Assembly (NCBI GenBank): GCA_030704615.1
Contig: CM060731.1
Coordinates: 81,634,756-81,698,755 of the forward strand
Reading direction: 5' to 3'
Origin: Takakia lepidozioides
Lineage: Eukaryota; Streptophyta; Takakiopsida; Takakiales; Takakiaceae
DNA: 64,000 nucleotides
Shown here: positions 1 through 12,800 of the stretch, piece after piece
How positions within the stretch are numbered: the stretch's first letter is position 1
How the letters are laid out: every line of letters starts with the position of its first letter
The notes under the pieces: generated by a model
Seen by the model: the letters and a program-made list of their open reading frames with translations, nothing else
Database searches by the model: none
What the model was told of the DNA's origin: nothing
Program-made: the position numbers and the translations under genes

Positions 1-589
1 TATGCTGGGGCCTCGACTCAAGCTCGGACGGGCCTAAATGCTCCTACACAAGATGCTTCTGGGAGTCCTAATTCTTGGCTCCCGTAACAATAGAAAATAT
101 TAGATACCCGAGGACCCTACCCATGAAATAGATGCACCATTTCTAACTACAATCTAACTTGGTTCATGACTCGCAGGGACCTCTCATGGATTTCGCAGAG
201 CTCATGATGAAATTCTTGACCTAAGAAACGATTGGATCCATTCTGAACCTCAGAGGACCATACTCTGGAACAATGTATCATTCTATCTGAAGAGGTCACA
301 AGCCCTTCCGGGTTTTCCTGTGCCTGACGCCCTTCACTCATGTGAGGGGAGCAACAACCACTACTGTACAACTCACATTTTACCCCCTCATTGCTTCTGA
401 CTTTTCTCTCTCTACGAGGAATGTTGCAGCGGGATAAGGTGAAAATGACAAAAGGTTTAAGGTTAGAATCCCCGTGCGGGAAGTCGCTGTGCTCCATGCA
501 GGGAGCATCAGTATACTGCAGAATGCTTGATATAACAAACATTTACTTTTTCTCGAGATATGCTTGAGCAGACACAGATTTACTCTGTG

Positions 590-1352
590 ATATAAATAAA
601 ATAAAATGATGATTGACAGTGTTTCCAAAACCACTCATTCTGCTTCCGAAACCACTCATCTGCCTTGGATCGTAAGTTCAACAGGGCTACCTTGAAGATT
701 TTATCCTCTGTCATGTCACGGACATCTCCAGACATTTATATGGTCTCGACCCAATCTATCACGTTTTCACTATCTCTGCCATAAAACGGAGCATCGATCC
801 CTGAGGGGCTCGTCATTCTAGTGAACGCTTCTACACTAAACTCACACTACTTAGTACACATTGGTCGACTGATATCGCACTCAAGCTGTACTAAGAATGA
901 GTACTCCAGCAAGAAATGCAGCATTCGATCACACAGACCTGTGCTAAACTAATTTTGACCTCTATACCACTCCCATTGTCCATTACGCAACATTTCTACT
1001 CTACCACCCCAGGTTACCTCTTGAGCAAGGGCATTGACACGTTCCCATCTTCCAGCTTCTCTAATCCACATAACAATCGTACTTCTACCACCCGCATGAA
1101 TTACCCTCAAGCATAAGTCACCGTCATAAAGACTCCACGCAGGGTCAAAGAAGTATATGCGCGGTTCTGAGTGTGTAGATGAAGCTCTCTGGCTGAAGCA
1201 TATAAGAATGTCACCAATACTCGGCTCTCTAGGAATCAAAATGTGATCCCGTCCAGCCATGATGCACTCCCACACTTTCAGCAGCTCTCATATTTCTTTA
1301 TGCACACAGAGATTCTAATTCCAAGGATCGACTCGCTCTGATACCAAAAAGG
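590..1352 (-). mobile_element. Remnant of an LTR retrotransposon (primer-binding site and gag fragment)
   Basis: Read on the minus strand, 1346-1335 spells TGGTATCAGAGC, the initiator-methionine tRNA primer-binding site used by many plant LTR elements. About 500 bases downstream on the same strand (roughly 820-640) a broken frame reads ENVIDWVETI and then, after an in-frame stop, KVALLNLRSKADEWF. This pattern is typical of a retrotransposon gag capsid (charged segment, ALL.LR.KA..W). The frame is interrupted by stops, so the copy is dead. No LTR ends were delimited: the sequence before the primer site does not end in a clear CA. Whether it is Ty3- or Copia-type is not certain; the gag pattern favours Ty3. 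Confidence 0.6.
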
Positions 1353-2831
1353 AGCCCTCGCTAAGTGGGCTTGTATCATTCAATCATGTGAGATATCTAG
1401 GACTGACTAACCATACAAAGCTCAGCGGAAGAAAGAACACCCTGTATGGTCATTGCTTGCAATAAAAGAAACTCAGTTCAAGAGGAGGACATTGCACATG
1501 CCTGCAGGTATCTGTGCACAAATCCATCCCACATTAGTACAGCGTTTCACATGTAGGATACACATTTACTAGTATTGGAGGTAGCTCTTCACTGGTTCAG
1601 ACATCCACAGTGAACCCTTTAAGTCATATCCTCGAGCTAGCGGGTGATTCTGTTTCATGTGATCCCACCCCTGCCAACCTCTTTTTCTGACTGCAAATTG
1701 TAAAACAGTGCACAGTGCCCTTTTCAGCGTTTCCAAGAGATGATCTTCGCATGCCCCTTGGGTGATTTGTCATGAAAATCTACTTGTTCTCACTCGCAGC
1801 AATTCAAAGATACTCTCTCATTGCTGACAACTACTCAAAGCAGATTCTTATACTTAATCCTCACACTCATACTCTTTGTTGGTTGCAAGCTCCCCACTCC
1901 GATTTATATCATGCTTCCTCAAACGGAAGGTCCTAAGATAGGTGCTAAGGCAAAATCAACCATTTTCTCCTACTCCAGCTCTTTTCTCTACACAGTAGCC
2001 TTCTTTCACTCTGGTTTCTATATGTCAAAAACTGCTAAGTATCTTTGCTCCTCTGCATCATATACTTTTCTCTTCACCCCTTTCCTTCAGATATTTCTCC
2101 TTAGTGGCACCGCCCTACCCCTGCAGATACCATTGTTGTAACCTTTATCTATTTCATGATCAATTCCTTCCCTGGTGACCAGGCACATCTTCTACCCAAA
2201 TACCAGCTAACAGATCTCTATCTAATTCTCTAAGTCTATCTCAGCTGAGGCTATTAATTTGGCCCCTCGATCTGCGAGCTGCCCACTGCCCCTGCAACTT
2301 CCTTTCTTACTCCTACATATTATGAGAGATGCTACTTTTGCCGCCCTCTTGCTGTGCAAATACTCCATTCAGGATGGTAACACTCGTTTCCTACATATGC
2401 AATCATCCCATCTCCTTGATTTCACCATAGCAACAGGTTTCACCATTCTCAGCAACCACCCCCATCATGCCTTGTCTCCATGAATTTAAGAGCCGCTCTG
2501 AGCCGTCATGCAACTTAACTCCCTGCTGCTCTCCCCGATATAGTATCCAGCACACATATCCGCTGCTCCACGATCTCTCAAGAGGATGACGAATACAGCC
2601 CCTCACTGTCAGGCGGTCACATATCTGCTCATGCCACGCACTCGCTTCACATTCATCTTTTCCCAGGTCATCCAGATGAAAGGCCAGATCAGAAGTCCTC
2701 CCCCGTTCCAATACTTATTATATGTTTATCCTGGGCTCCCTCTCATTTCATCAAGTATAATCCTTATTTGATACTGCCTGATTGATATTTTTACCTCAAA
2801 AATTTGCTACAGATGTAGGGTGACTCCATTT
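1353..2831. other. No gene seen
   Basis: Only short reading frames with no recognisable protein pattern. The left part could be the LTR of the adjacent minus-strand element, but no second LTR copy lies in the window to compare it with. Confidence 0.5.
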
Positions 2832-3520
2832 TTAAGTGTCCACATCATTGTGGGCCATCTGCTCAGATCCTTCTTCATTCTTGCTTTGGTATGTCTTCAA
2901 TTCCCCGCGGCTGCACACCCATACTTTTCCATTCCCATCTTTGATTTTGTATTTCCTTTCAGCTTCCCTCTCTGCTGCATTCTCCTTGGGGCTCTTGTAT
3001 CCCAAAAATTCGTAGGGTCCCTCCCATGGACTGATCATCGAGCTTCGCTTGCCTAGTGTAAGCATCATGACCATGCTGTTAGCTGGCAACTCTTTGTAAT
3101 CCTTCTTTCCATGGTGCTTTCTTGCATAGTCCCGTGATTGCTTTTGTTGTCCCTTCTTGACGCTGCGCCGTAGGTCTGACTCCGGCTCTGCAATCAGCTG
3201 TGTTTTCTCGTTCATCATGCTGGTCATTGCCTCCACTGAGTCATCTTGATAAACATCCTCTTTTAATGAGCTCAGCCTGTTGTCCAGCCCTAGCCTTGGC
3301 ATCCTTCCTGTCAACACCTGAAAGGGAGAGAACTTGGTGGTAGCTTGCACCCCAAACCTATATCCCATTAGAGCACGGTATACACTGACATCCCACTCAA
3401 TCTCATTTGTTTGATGGATTTGATAACTCGTTCAACCATACTGTTGCACTGGGGCCAGTACGGGGCACTCTGCTCATGTTTGACGTCTAGTTGGCCACAA
3501 GTGAGCATCTGGTGGAGGCA
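2832..3520 (-). mobile_element. Ty3/gypsy-type integrase C-terminal fragment
   Basis: On the minus strand a frame at 3,510-3,411 reads SAPYWPQCNSMVERVIKSIK, matching the end of the integrase core (SPYHPQ.NG..ER..., which carries the catalytic Glu). After a one-base frame change near 3,410 it continues with MGYRFGVQATTKFSPFQVL (A.....H.ST..SPF.L.G-like) and ends in a charged tail with WEGPYEFLGYK, like the region after the core in Ty3 integrases. The two catalytic Asp residues and the reverse transcriptase are absent, so this is a 3' fragment and not a working element. It follows in one open frame directly on transposase-type sequence of a different class at about 3,520. Confidence 0.65.
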
Positions 3521-5180
3521 ATCGAGAACTTGCAGAACTCGATGCATCTGCACGCATAGTCTGTTGCCTTTCAAGGGCGAAGCCCGCATCCTCAAGCATT
3601 GCATCTCTTGAGCTGAGAGACCTGTCCCCATCTTCACATGCCAAATGCTTGGTGGAGCAAGCTTCATGACCACCAATGGTCGCACTGTTCCACGCACGCA
3701 TCTGCCACAGTCATCAGCGCAGAACCAGAATTTGTGGTTCTTGGCCTTTGATTGGCCGTATGGGTGGAACAATCCAGTGAAAGTTGGAGCCGGAGTCAGG
3801 GCACTGTCTCTTGATATGAAAGACGTGCACTTCTCGAAAGTGGTAGCCCTGATCGCTGAACATTTCACCCGAGACCCAACACCGTTGCATTCTATGTGCC
3901 AAACGTTGTCGGGGGCACATAGACTCCACCACATCGGGATTAAGCATGTTATTCTCCTGAGCCATTGCAATGACAGAGGGAGATATAGGGGCTTTGCGTC
4001 CTGAGGAAGGTTTCTCTGCAGTGGTGGTTCCGGACATGGATCTATGATGCAAGGGAACACGCGGCATGGAGAAGTTGTCTCGGTCTGCGAATCCGCATCC
4101 GAACCAGGTGGGGTGTTCAATTTCCACTTGCCAGAGCCGAATCTCTCCTTGCCCTCTAGATGTGGAACTCTTGATATGAGAGGGGTTCCATCGGCATAAA
4201 GGCTCACTGCCCTGGCAATCTTGCTCAGATCCCTTGATCTTCTTGCAGCTCGCAACATCAACTCATTTTTGTTTGGACCCTTGCCACCAACCCCACCCCG
4301 CAAAAACTCCCGGTACCTGGTTTGTTGTTGCAGAGCACGCACAAGGTCATCGGCCGTCGCCACATACAAATCTCTTCCCCGTTTTCCTGATTGTTGCGAT
4401 CAGGCATTGTGCACTGTCTCCGCCAGATTGCAAGATGGCATGTCCGCCATCTCCTCAAGGGACATGTGCTGCAGAATGAGAAAACACACTTAAGAATGGA
4501 AGATAGGTAGATCCTTCTACAACATTGATGGGAAAAATGGAGACAAAACATCTATTTTTTCCATGCAACAAAAGCAACGTATCATTGTCATGCATGCTCC
4601 CCACTGCATGTACCGGAAGTGCCAAAACGCGATGTCTGCCTTTGTATGTTTCTCCAGTGACTGTGTCCAATGGAAAATACATGTACGTTCTCTTTCCGAC
4701 ATTGGCACTTTTGGATCACCTGATCCGAAGACAATGTGAACCGCATTGAAATTCGCGTGAGCACTATCGGCCATGAATGGGAGATGGCACACCATGGCAG
4801 CCCACAACACGGATCAAAGATTTCCACATGAGCTGCTGGGATTCTGCATCCTCTGATTGCATGTCGCACACTGCAATTGTCATAACTCGTTGGTATTCAA
4901 GGTCGTAAACATGACATGCCATTATTGTCGAATCTTTCACTCGTTTCACGTGATCAAACATAAGAAAACACTTCTCCAAATCGCCACCCCTCTGCATTCT
5001 CTTTATAAGGCTGACCCCACTGCCCTCCCCAGTTGTCGACATCTTGAAAAGGAACAGTTTGTTTGATCCTTGTCTTGGGAACACACTATCTTGAATGTAG
5101 TCGTACCTGCTCCTTCGCTTCAATTTGAAAATGTTGTCTATATAGCCTCTGTTTCCTGAGCTCATTCTCAATGCATTCAC
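3521..5180 (-). mobile_element. Degenerate MULE-like transposase fragment
   Basis: Three overlapping minus-strand frames (5,180-4,764; 4,810-4,517; about 4,440-3,521) line up as one decayed protein. The first ends in REVMTIAVCD-like sequence (actual residues QRVMTIAVCDMQSEDAESQQ). The second carries FMADSAHANFNAVHIVFGSG and ERTCIFHWTQSLEKHT, which resemble a DDE transposase core of the Mutator-like type with a conserved D and CxxHW. The third carries AETVHN-type and FCADDCGRCVRGT segments that I associate with the same multi-copy protein family of seedless plants. That association is from memory and needs a search. At least one frameshift lies near 4,790, so the copy cannot make a full protein. 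Confidence 0.5.
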
Positions 5181-5582
5181 CTAGTGTCGAATGTTTGGCG
5201 AACTCAACGTGGAAAAATGATCCATGACAATGTCCAAAGCTGGATACAAGAAACAGACCTAAGAATGGGTATTGTATTGGGAGATGTAAAGTCGCTCAGA
5301 TTCATGCTTATCTAGAGATTGGTTGAAAAATCAACTCACTTACTATATGTCTTGCAACTCACACTAGTGGGTAAGTCACCAGGAAATCTGTCTCAAGGAG
5401 CACATAGCTCTTACCTGCAGAAGCGGCACACAAACATTTGTGCGCTTTGCCTGTGCATTCGTCAAGTAGTGTGCCTCATCCGCAATGATTATTTGCAAAT
5501 AACAAAGTAACAACATTAGACTGGGGACTGGATTAGGGCAGATAACTGAGTTCACTTTGTACAGAAACCAAATGCCATTGTA

Positions 5583-6449
5583 TTACTCACTCATTGGACA
5601 AATCCCAGCTTTCAGAGACCACAAGATGCAACTGGAGTCTGCTCCTTCTTTGTTTGAGATCCGGCCCTCTTGGATGAATCTGGACCCACACTCTATCCCT
5701 GAGCCTTCAGCTATCCATGCCTCTCCACAATTCATGCATACACCTTTGCCTTGCCTCGATTGTTCCACCATTGACTGGGGTCGGAAACGTATTCATTCCA
5801 GAGCTTCTCCTCATCTCTGTTATTTGTTTTTGGATACCACAGATCCACCCAACAAGCTAACTTACAAAATTCAGTATGCATCTTAGGGCCGAGTCCGATG
5901 AGAGGGCAAAACATGTTGAAATAGGTCAAAGAAGGAGGTGCCCTCACCACATTGTCCTTGACCTTGTGGCATGACCCATGGATGATTTGACCGTCCATCA
6001 ACCCAAAATGTGTGCTGCTTGTATATATAGTTAGGAAATGTCGGATTGGTAGGTGAGAACCACCACGGTGCAGCTGAGCAGGCAGAGACTGAAACACGGC
6101 CTGCTAAGACCAAGCTGACTCTCCCAAGAACCTTGTAAACATCATGAAGAATACCAAATCATGGTACTAACAGGAGTCGAGAGCCCACATTTCCAGGATG
6201 AACAAACTTCTTCACCTCGTACATTAAACAAAAGCCACATTTTGCGATTGCAGTTGTCCCACCATCGTGCAAATTCCCTGTGAGAGCTCCTACGATGTAC
6301 TCATATCTGCAAATGTAAATGTCTCCATATGCGATCGGGCGCGGGGGCATCATCCTCCCTTCCCCGCGCATTTTTTTTCTTCTCCGGGCAGCGGGCAAGT
6401 TCCAAATTTTTTTTGACGACGACGAAACATGGCGATGATGACGAGGCAC
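5583..6449 (-). pseudogene. Decayed OSB-type 'PDF' motif protein fragment
   Basis: A minus-strand frame (6,097-5,732) contains KLWNEYVSDPSQWWNNRGK. This matches the first half of the PDF motif of plant organellar single-stranded-DNA-binding (OSB) proteins (LW..(F/L)..NPSQWWDNR.K). A GTGTAT splice donor follows the Lys, at the same place as the donor after the homologous motif at 18,043. The second half (PDFKHK..) is at best a poor match near 5,690-5,600 (GPDLKQRR). No OB-fold was found. Another frame at 6,449-6,159 (ALTGNLHDGGTTAIAKCGFC) is open but unassigned. It lies directly upstream of the MULE-like transposase on the same strand, so it may be part of that element. Confidence 0.4.
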
Positions 6450-6909
6450 TATGACACCCTATTCCTGTTCTACGCTAAACTAGCTTCCGACCTTCGGTCG
6501 TCGCTAGAATTATATAGGCATCACGGCTTGGGGGTGGGGATTTGACCGCGGATCCCGCCAAGGACGTCCCGGCTCCGGCAAGCCCCGGCGACCGTACCGG
6601 TAGGCTAGCACGCGCGCATTCAACTCGCATCCTAGGTCTAGTGTATTCCATCTGCTTTGTTGCAGGGTGATATATTTGAAATATCCACAGTCTATCTCTC
6701 CCTCTCCATACAACCAGGTGATGGGACTTACATGGTAAAGGTTTTTTACGCCATCTTTACAACATATTTTTTTTCTCCATTTGATATATAATATGATGGG
6801 ATGGGAGGGAATGTTGTGGTATGCATTTATTGCTAATGTACATGTTCCATTTGGATTTTGATTTCAATATGATTGATGGATAAATATTGGAGGGGAATAA
6901 CAAGTGGAT
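6450..6909. other. No gene; locally GC-rich patch
   Basis: About 6,520-6,620 is clearly richer in G and C than its surroundings and carries small inverted pieces such as CCGACCTTCGGTCG at 6,488-6,501. It marks the left edge of the palindromic repeat region that follows. No protein was recognised. Confidence 0.4.
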
Positions 6910-7325
6910 ATTAGGCCTTGGCGGTCGCACACATTTAAAAAAAAAGAAAATACATGCGACCGCCAATATTGGCGGCCACATGCATTTATAAATAAAATAA
7001 AATTTTACGTCCGCCAATATTGGTGTTCGCATGCACTTGTTTAAAAATAAAATGTTGCGACCGTCGATGTTGGCGGTCACAACTATTTAAGAATAAAAAA
7101 ACATACAACCGTCGTTATTGGCTGTCGCTCCTATTTTTCTTTAGAACATGCGACCGCCAATTACTGGAGGTCACATGTATTTATTAATTACATACGATCA
7201 CCCTATTATGACATTCGCATGTATTTTATTTATCTTTTAGATACATGCGACCGCCAATACTGATGGTCGTATGTATTTATTTATTAATTAATTATATGTG
7301 ACCTCTAGTATTGACGATCGCACCT
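6910..7325. repeat. Array of imperfect palindromes, ~49 bp period (left array)
   Basis: About eight to nine copies of a palindromic core of the type TGCGACCGCCA-ATATT-TGGCGGTCGCA alternate with AT-rich spacers such as tatttattaatta. The best core is the perfect palindrome CGCCAATATTGGCG at 6,961-6,974. Core centres lie near 6,967, 7,021, 7,069, 7,118, 7,163, 7,209, 7,260 and 7,309, i.e. 45-54 bp apart. Later copies have diverged. Such arrays are common in the subterminal regions of CACTA/En-Spm elements, where the transposase binds. That reading is inference, since no CACTA terminus was found. Confidence 0.75.
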
Positions 7326-8684
7326 AAATAGTATTACAACATACCCATGACTTTTAGATAGCCATACTATCGGGCAGCAAGCTATATCGATCCTGATTTT
7401 ATCCCAATAAATAAATGCTAGAGCTAACGACTTATTTCATTATATATTTTCTTATAAATGGGGGCCGTCAGAAATTTATTAAATATTTAAAAAAATCAGG
7501 ACCGTTAGAGCTGAGGGTCCCGATTTATTAGTTATTTTCTTGAACATTCAGGACCGCTAGAGGTGGCGCCGGGCGGTCCTGAATTATTAAATATTTTTAT
7601 CAAGAAATCGATCTTTTCAAAAACCATAGTTGTAAGTAAACTCCTTCAAGAGTTTCTTATGAGACAACGTCCAATCCATTTCTAGAATCAACGCCTCCAT
7701 ATCCATCATGGCTATGAATTTCCTGGTCTGCCTTAGCTTCTCTCAAGTTTCAACATTGGGAAGTGCATCTCCCTATCACGTTTGGTCACCATGATTTTTG
7801 TTGTTGCAAGCCCTACGTAGGTTAATAGTAAGGTATCCTGGAGCAAGAATGCACTATCTGGTGGCACAAGTAAAGAGGTGCGTGGAAAAAAGTCTGGAGT
7901 TTATAGATAATCACAAAGTATAGTTGGTATGACACTTGATTCTTCTTTTCTTTTCAGAATCAGGTGTCATACCTGAATTTTTTGTTTGACAATTCACATG
8001 GTTTAGGGAGTGCACATCAGATGGGTTGAATCATTTACAATGTGAATTCATTACCAGTGCACATTGTGTCACCCGAGTGTTTTGGGGCTCAAATATTGCT
8101 ACTTTGTTTTGATGAGGTGTCTCATATATGCTTCAGGGCTCATATGAAAGAGGGTTATTTCTTCAAACCCCCTCCCTAAAGGTTGTGAAGTGTGAGCTAT
8201 TACTTAGGTCTCTTTTCAGGGAAGAAAATTATCCAAATTGTATGCGTACGGAGACCACCAAAATAAATCTCCTTCATTAATTTTTTGTTCCTTAGCCAAA
8301 AACATAATTAGGAAAACCCCGGGCAGGTGTTTCTCAAATCATGGAACATTATCTCAAGGGAACCTTATCCTCAGTAAAAGACCTGTCATTCCTCGCTTAG
8401 CTCGCACACACGGGTCTCCAACAAAGGGAAAGAGTTGCAAAATTGGAAGATATTCCCAAATTTTGGAGATAATCAAACTAGTGTTGGGTTGTTCTTATAT
8501 TTGTGATTGAACCGTTGGTTCTGGTTCAACAATTATTTCAAGAGAGTGTCGGATCTGATTTTTGATATTATGCGACCTCCGTCACTTCGGTTTTCTGGAT
8601 ATATTAGTAAAAACAAATTAGAGTAAAAAAGGTGTCACTTCAGCAGTCACGGTGACAGGGACAGGTAAGTAATGAAAAAAGAAA
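7326..8684. other. Non-coding interior between two palindrome arrays
   Basis: No recognisable protein. Around 7,440-7,600 there is a second, different repeat theme with AGGACCGCTAG / GGGCGGTCCTGAATTATTAAATATT in imperfect inverted copies separated by AT-rich stretches. If the flanking arrays are subterminal repeats, this is the interior of a non-autonomous DNA transposon. Confidence 0.4.
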
Positions 8685-8845
8685 TAATATGCGACCGTCA
8701 ATATTCATACGGTCGCATATTTATACCGGTTGCATGTAATTCATAAATACAAAAAATAGGTGTGACCGCCATGAATTAGCGGTCGCACGTTTTAGAAAAA
8801 AAACAAATAGATGCAACCGCCAATACTAGAAGGTCACATGCCACA
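8685..8845. repeat. Array of imperfect palindromes (right array)
   Basis: Copies of the same core as the left array: TGCGACCGTCAATATTCATACGGTCGCA-type at about 8,690-8,718, TGTGACCGCCATGAATTAGCGGTCGCA-type at 8,761-8,787, and a decayed copy at 8,812-8,840. Spacing is again about 50-70 bp with A-rich spacers. Similar arrays 1.4 kb apart suggest the two ends of one transposon. Confidence 0.7.
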
Positions 8846-9857
8846 GACTTCTTATAGAAGAATGTGATCAACCTGCTGTAAATATAAACAACATTCAGTC
8901 AGAATTCATGTGTTTCCGACAACCTAAGAGTGATAGAATCACATGGCAAAAATATACAAAAATATACACCAATGGAAACGTAAAAATGTGATCCTGGACT
9001 AAGTTTTCAGCTTGCACATGCAAGCTCTTTGGATTTTAGGGGCCAACCAATTGAATGGGGTAGTAGATTGATAAAACCATGAAACAGGTGGTAACACTTT
9101 CTTAGAGATGAAGTCGATGGATGTGTTGGTTTAAAAGCACAAATGTATTTACACCATCACCACTCCGCCTGAATGGATTTCATCCAACATTTGCCCATAG
9201 CCTCCCAACTTCATACGGAATTGGAGACTCGTCCTATTGAAATTTGCCCATAGCTACACTAAATCACAATGCAAAATTTGTAATCCTTCGCACACCAGGG
9301 CAAGACCCACCTTTGGGGCAATTGAGAGCCATTCTGATGAGCACTTGGTCCACAGTGGATCCAAGCTAGGTGAAGGGGGTTCTATACGGAAGGTGGTCAT
9401 GATAACCTCCTCTTCTGAACAGCTCCACGTCCATTTGTGACTTGATAGACCATGGCTTGCAGGCAAAAACAATTTGCCACAACAGGAACCTCTCATGGTG
9501 GAGTTTTGAAGATCTTCTCAGCCAATGCTGATATTAGCTGGAGCTTGGTTGCACCTTGAAGATAGTCTTGAGGACACATAAGGTGTTCTCCGTATTGGTA
9601 GCCTTCCTGTGTATACTCTGATAAGAGCATGACCCCTTTTCTATGATCTAAAATCTTTCCAAGCCCCAAGGCATTTGCTGCACCCACTCCATGTAGCTAA
9701 ATATACGTGCCGACAGAACCTATGAGTGTGTCAGAAACACTATGAGACTTTTAAAGTGCAAAGCTTTAGGGCAAGTATCAAGCCAGGGCCCTGGTGGCCT
9801 TTTGGACACATGTAAATTTGCTCTTTGGAATATCTCATCTTTCTTTGAATTAGTATC
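8846..9857. other. No gene recognised
   Basis: This lies downstream of the acyl-activating enzyme stop codon. A 64-codon minus-strand frame (9,687-9,493) and an 80-codon frame (9,496-9,254) are open, but I recognise neither. They could be transposon-derived or chance. Part of this stretch should be the enzyme's 3' UTR. Confidence 0.4.
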
Positions 9858-12800
9858 TTACAGGCTGCACTTCATCTGGCTGGTGTGCCCATACTGGCTA
9901 CGTAAAGCCCGCCTCATCACTTTGTTGGAGGCAGTTCTAGGAAGCATCCGAGTGTGTACCACTGCATTGACCTGCACACAGATATATATATTACTCTCAC
10001 CAACCCGTGATCGCAATTGACATCGAGTGCCAGGTTTCTGTTCATAAAAAGGCCAACTGTCCCTCTCATTTGCATATAGATTCCATGGTCAGGTCTTGCT
10101 ATATGCATTTTGCTTGTAGCACTTAGGACAGGAGATCTAGACCATGTGTCAACATTCCAGTTATATGGGACTTGTGAAAGCACCATGACATACCTTGAAC
10201 AGCGGATTCAGCTTTGATTGGATGGCCAAATTAAAAACCTTCTTGAGGTCCTCCAAAGGAACTGCAGCTGCCTCCCCTTTTAGGACTGCAATAACAAGTA
10301 GTTGTTCAGGGCCCCCGCCAGTCGGGGGCACTCCAATTGCTGCAGTCTCTAGCACTGCACTGTGTGCTGCATTGCAAACTCGCTCAATCTCCACTGAGCT
10401 TACCTGGGCATTGCATGCAATATACTATATCCATCAGACCTCACATCAGCACGAGTGCATACTGGACATGTACAGATATTAGTGTTGGGTTCCATCACCG
10501 TTGCATATACACTGTAGGCATACCATAGCCTCCATGAAGAGCGACATGACAGGTATCACAATCATATCAACTGTTTTATTACATCACGGAAAATACACAA
10601 ACGGCAGCTTGACATGCATGAAGCTCCGTGACTAATTTATGTCATTTTACCCATGTGTAAGCAACTGGTGGTAAACTTCAGCTCATCATTCAAACATGGT
10701 TAATGTTGGGGTGTCACCTTTATACCACCCAGGTTCATGGTGTCATCAACACGGCCAAGTGCACGGTAGAAACCACCCACAGTTCGTTCAAACTCATCCC
10801 CATGCCTTCTTAATATCTGAGAGCACAATGTTGTGTCAAAAGCAACATTACACAAGTGTGCTAGAGAGGAGGTAGGCACCGGGAGGGAGGGAAGGGCAGA
10901 CTGTGAGTGAGGAAAAGCGAAAGAAAATAATGACATGCACAGGAGGCCCAGAGGGTGATAGAACACAGAACATTGTGAGCCGATCCGTCATTCCTGACTT
11001 TCTGAAACTACCAAGCAGTAAACACAAAAGCAGACTCACCCAGTTTGTTTCAGAATGACTGATGAGGGAAGATACAACAGCAAGACCATATGGCTGACAG
11101 GTGAGTTTACCTGCTTTATTTATTACATCATCTCTATGTCCTCGATCATCACTCAGAGAAGCAAGCCATCCCCAACCAAACACACTGAAGACATGAGAAA
11201 CCTGCCCAAATATATGGCGTAAACAGCAAGCAAACACTGGGACTTCAGACTGATGATCAACACCCAAGTCAGGTAGCAACCGCAAAGGTTTGTCAAATCA
11301 ACGGAACAGGTAGATCAGAAATTAATTGCATCCACGTTTTCAACAAACTAACACATCTTGAGCATGTCCACCAGTGCAGCTCACCTTTCCTTTATAAAAG
11401 GGCATGCCATTGAAGTAGACAGAGAAGTGGTTAGCATTAAGCAAAGTCATTGAAGCACCCAGCATTGTTGGAACCAATGCACACTCTCCAATGCCTGGCT
11501 CCTGTAGTGGCTGCCAAAAAGACATGACCAGCAGTAAGTTCTTTCTGATCTTTCCAGAAAACTGAATTGTCTTTCTGTCTTTGATTCTTGACCAGATTAA
11601 TTATTCCAGACTGGTTATCCATCTACTTTCTGTCCACCAAATAATGTCTGCAACCAGGAGCATATCATCACTGTTTCCATGCCAAGTCTGTAATTTAGGG
11701 GAATGTCAAAGCTGCATTATCCAGCATAAATCTAAGGGCTCAAGTTGAGGGTTCAAATCCAAAATCCCAATGACATTGTCAGACAACTATTTTAACTGCT
11801 GAAGATATTTGCTGGCTGCCAAACTCCTCATGTCACTTAGTGAGATCAGCTTGGCAACCCACGAATAGTTGCTCCCTTGCTCACTTAAACCTGTGATACG
11901 TCATATTGCAAAACAATGCCATCTTCAACTGCAGTCTATATGAAGGTCCAGTCAGATTCTACTGGCTTTGGCTTGAATCACAGTTGAGGGAGGGTTTCCA
12001 ATTGAGGATTGATGGCGAAGAAGGGAGAGCGAGTAGTGGGGGTGGCAGCCCTGCAGTTTTCCTGCACAGACAATGTCGCACTCAATGTCGAGAAAGCAGA
12101 GAGGTGGGTCTCTTCGTGTCGGCGCTTCGTCATATTGGTATATCTTTTCCATTCTAACTTTCCCTCACATTGTAGCGAAGTGGGTGCTTCTTACACATGC
12201 CATCTCAGTAGCATATTACTGCGCTCTGTGATTTTATGTTTTGCTAACTCCTATTGTCCTAATAATTTGGTGGAAATTGAACAATAGAACTTGTTAAAGC
12301 TTAGGCACACATCTTTCTTACAAAAGCGAAGTGTCCAAGATTTCATCAGGAACTTACCAGAGGGTGACCACCATCGTCGAGGATGACAATGGTGCAACCC
12401 ATTGCTGGAGTGCTGAAGGCTGCCAAAGATTGAGTCTGCAGTAAAGAGCCTGTTGCAAAACCCCCTCCAATTTCTGTCCCCCCACAATACTCTATTACAG
12501 GCTTGTAACCAGCCCGTCCCATCAACCACAGGTAATCGTCTACATTTGATGCCTCTCCCGTGGAACTGAAGCACCTGTGAGCAACTTCACAAAGTGGTTA
12601 TGAGGATATTCACGACTCCGGTCAAAAGTGTGGCACCAGTGACACGTCTCAAGAATATTTTTATGCAATTGGACATGACACTATCCACTCTTTCAGACCG
12701 GCATGCTCTTATTGCGTAGGCATATCTAAAGACCAATCCAGAGACTCCCAGCTTCATCTTGATATCTGGCAACACCACAGGTGTGCACCTTGTGATGGAG

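Noticed and set aside
5732-6449. A complete OSB gene with an OB-fold
   Set aside because: Only the first half of one PDF motif is convincing; no OB-fold pattern was found upstream and the frames are broken.
6910-7325. A CRISPR-like array
   Set aside because: Repeats are degenerate palindromes with AT-rich, similar spacers in a plant nuclear sequence. Spacers are not unique, and no cas genes are expected.
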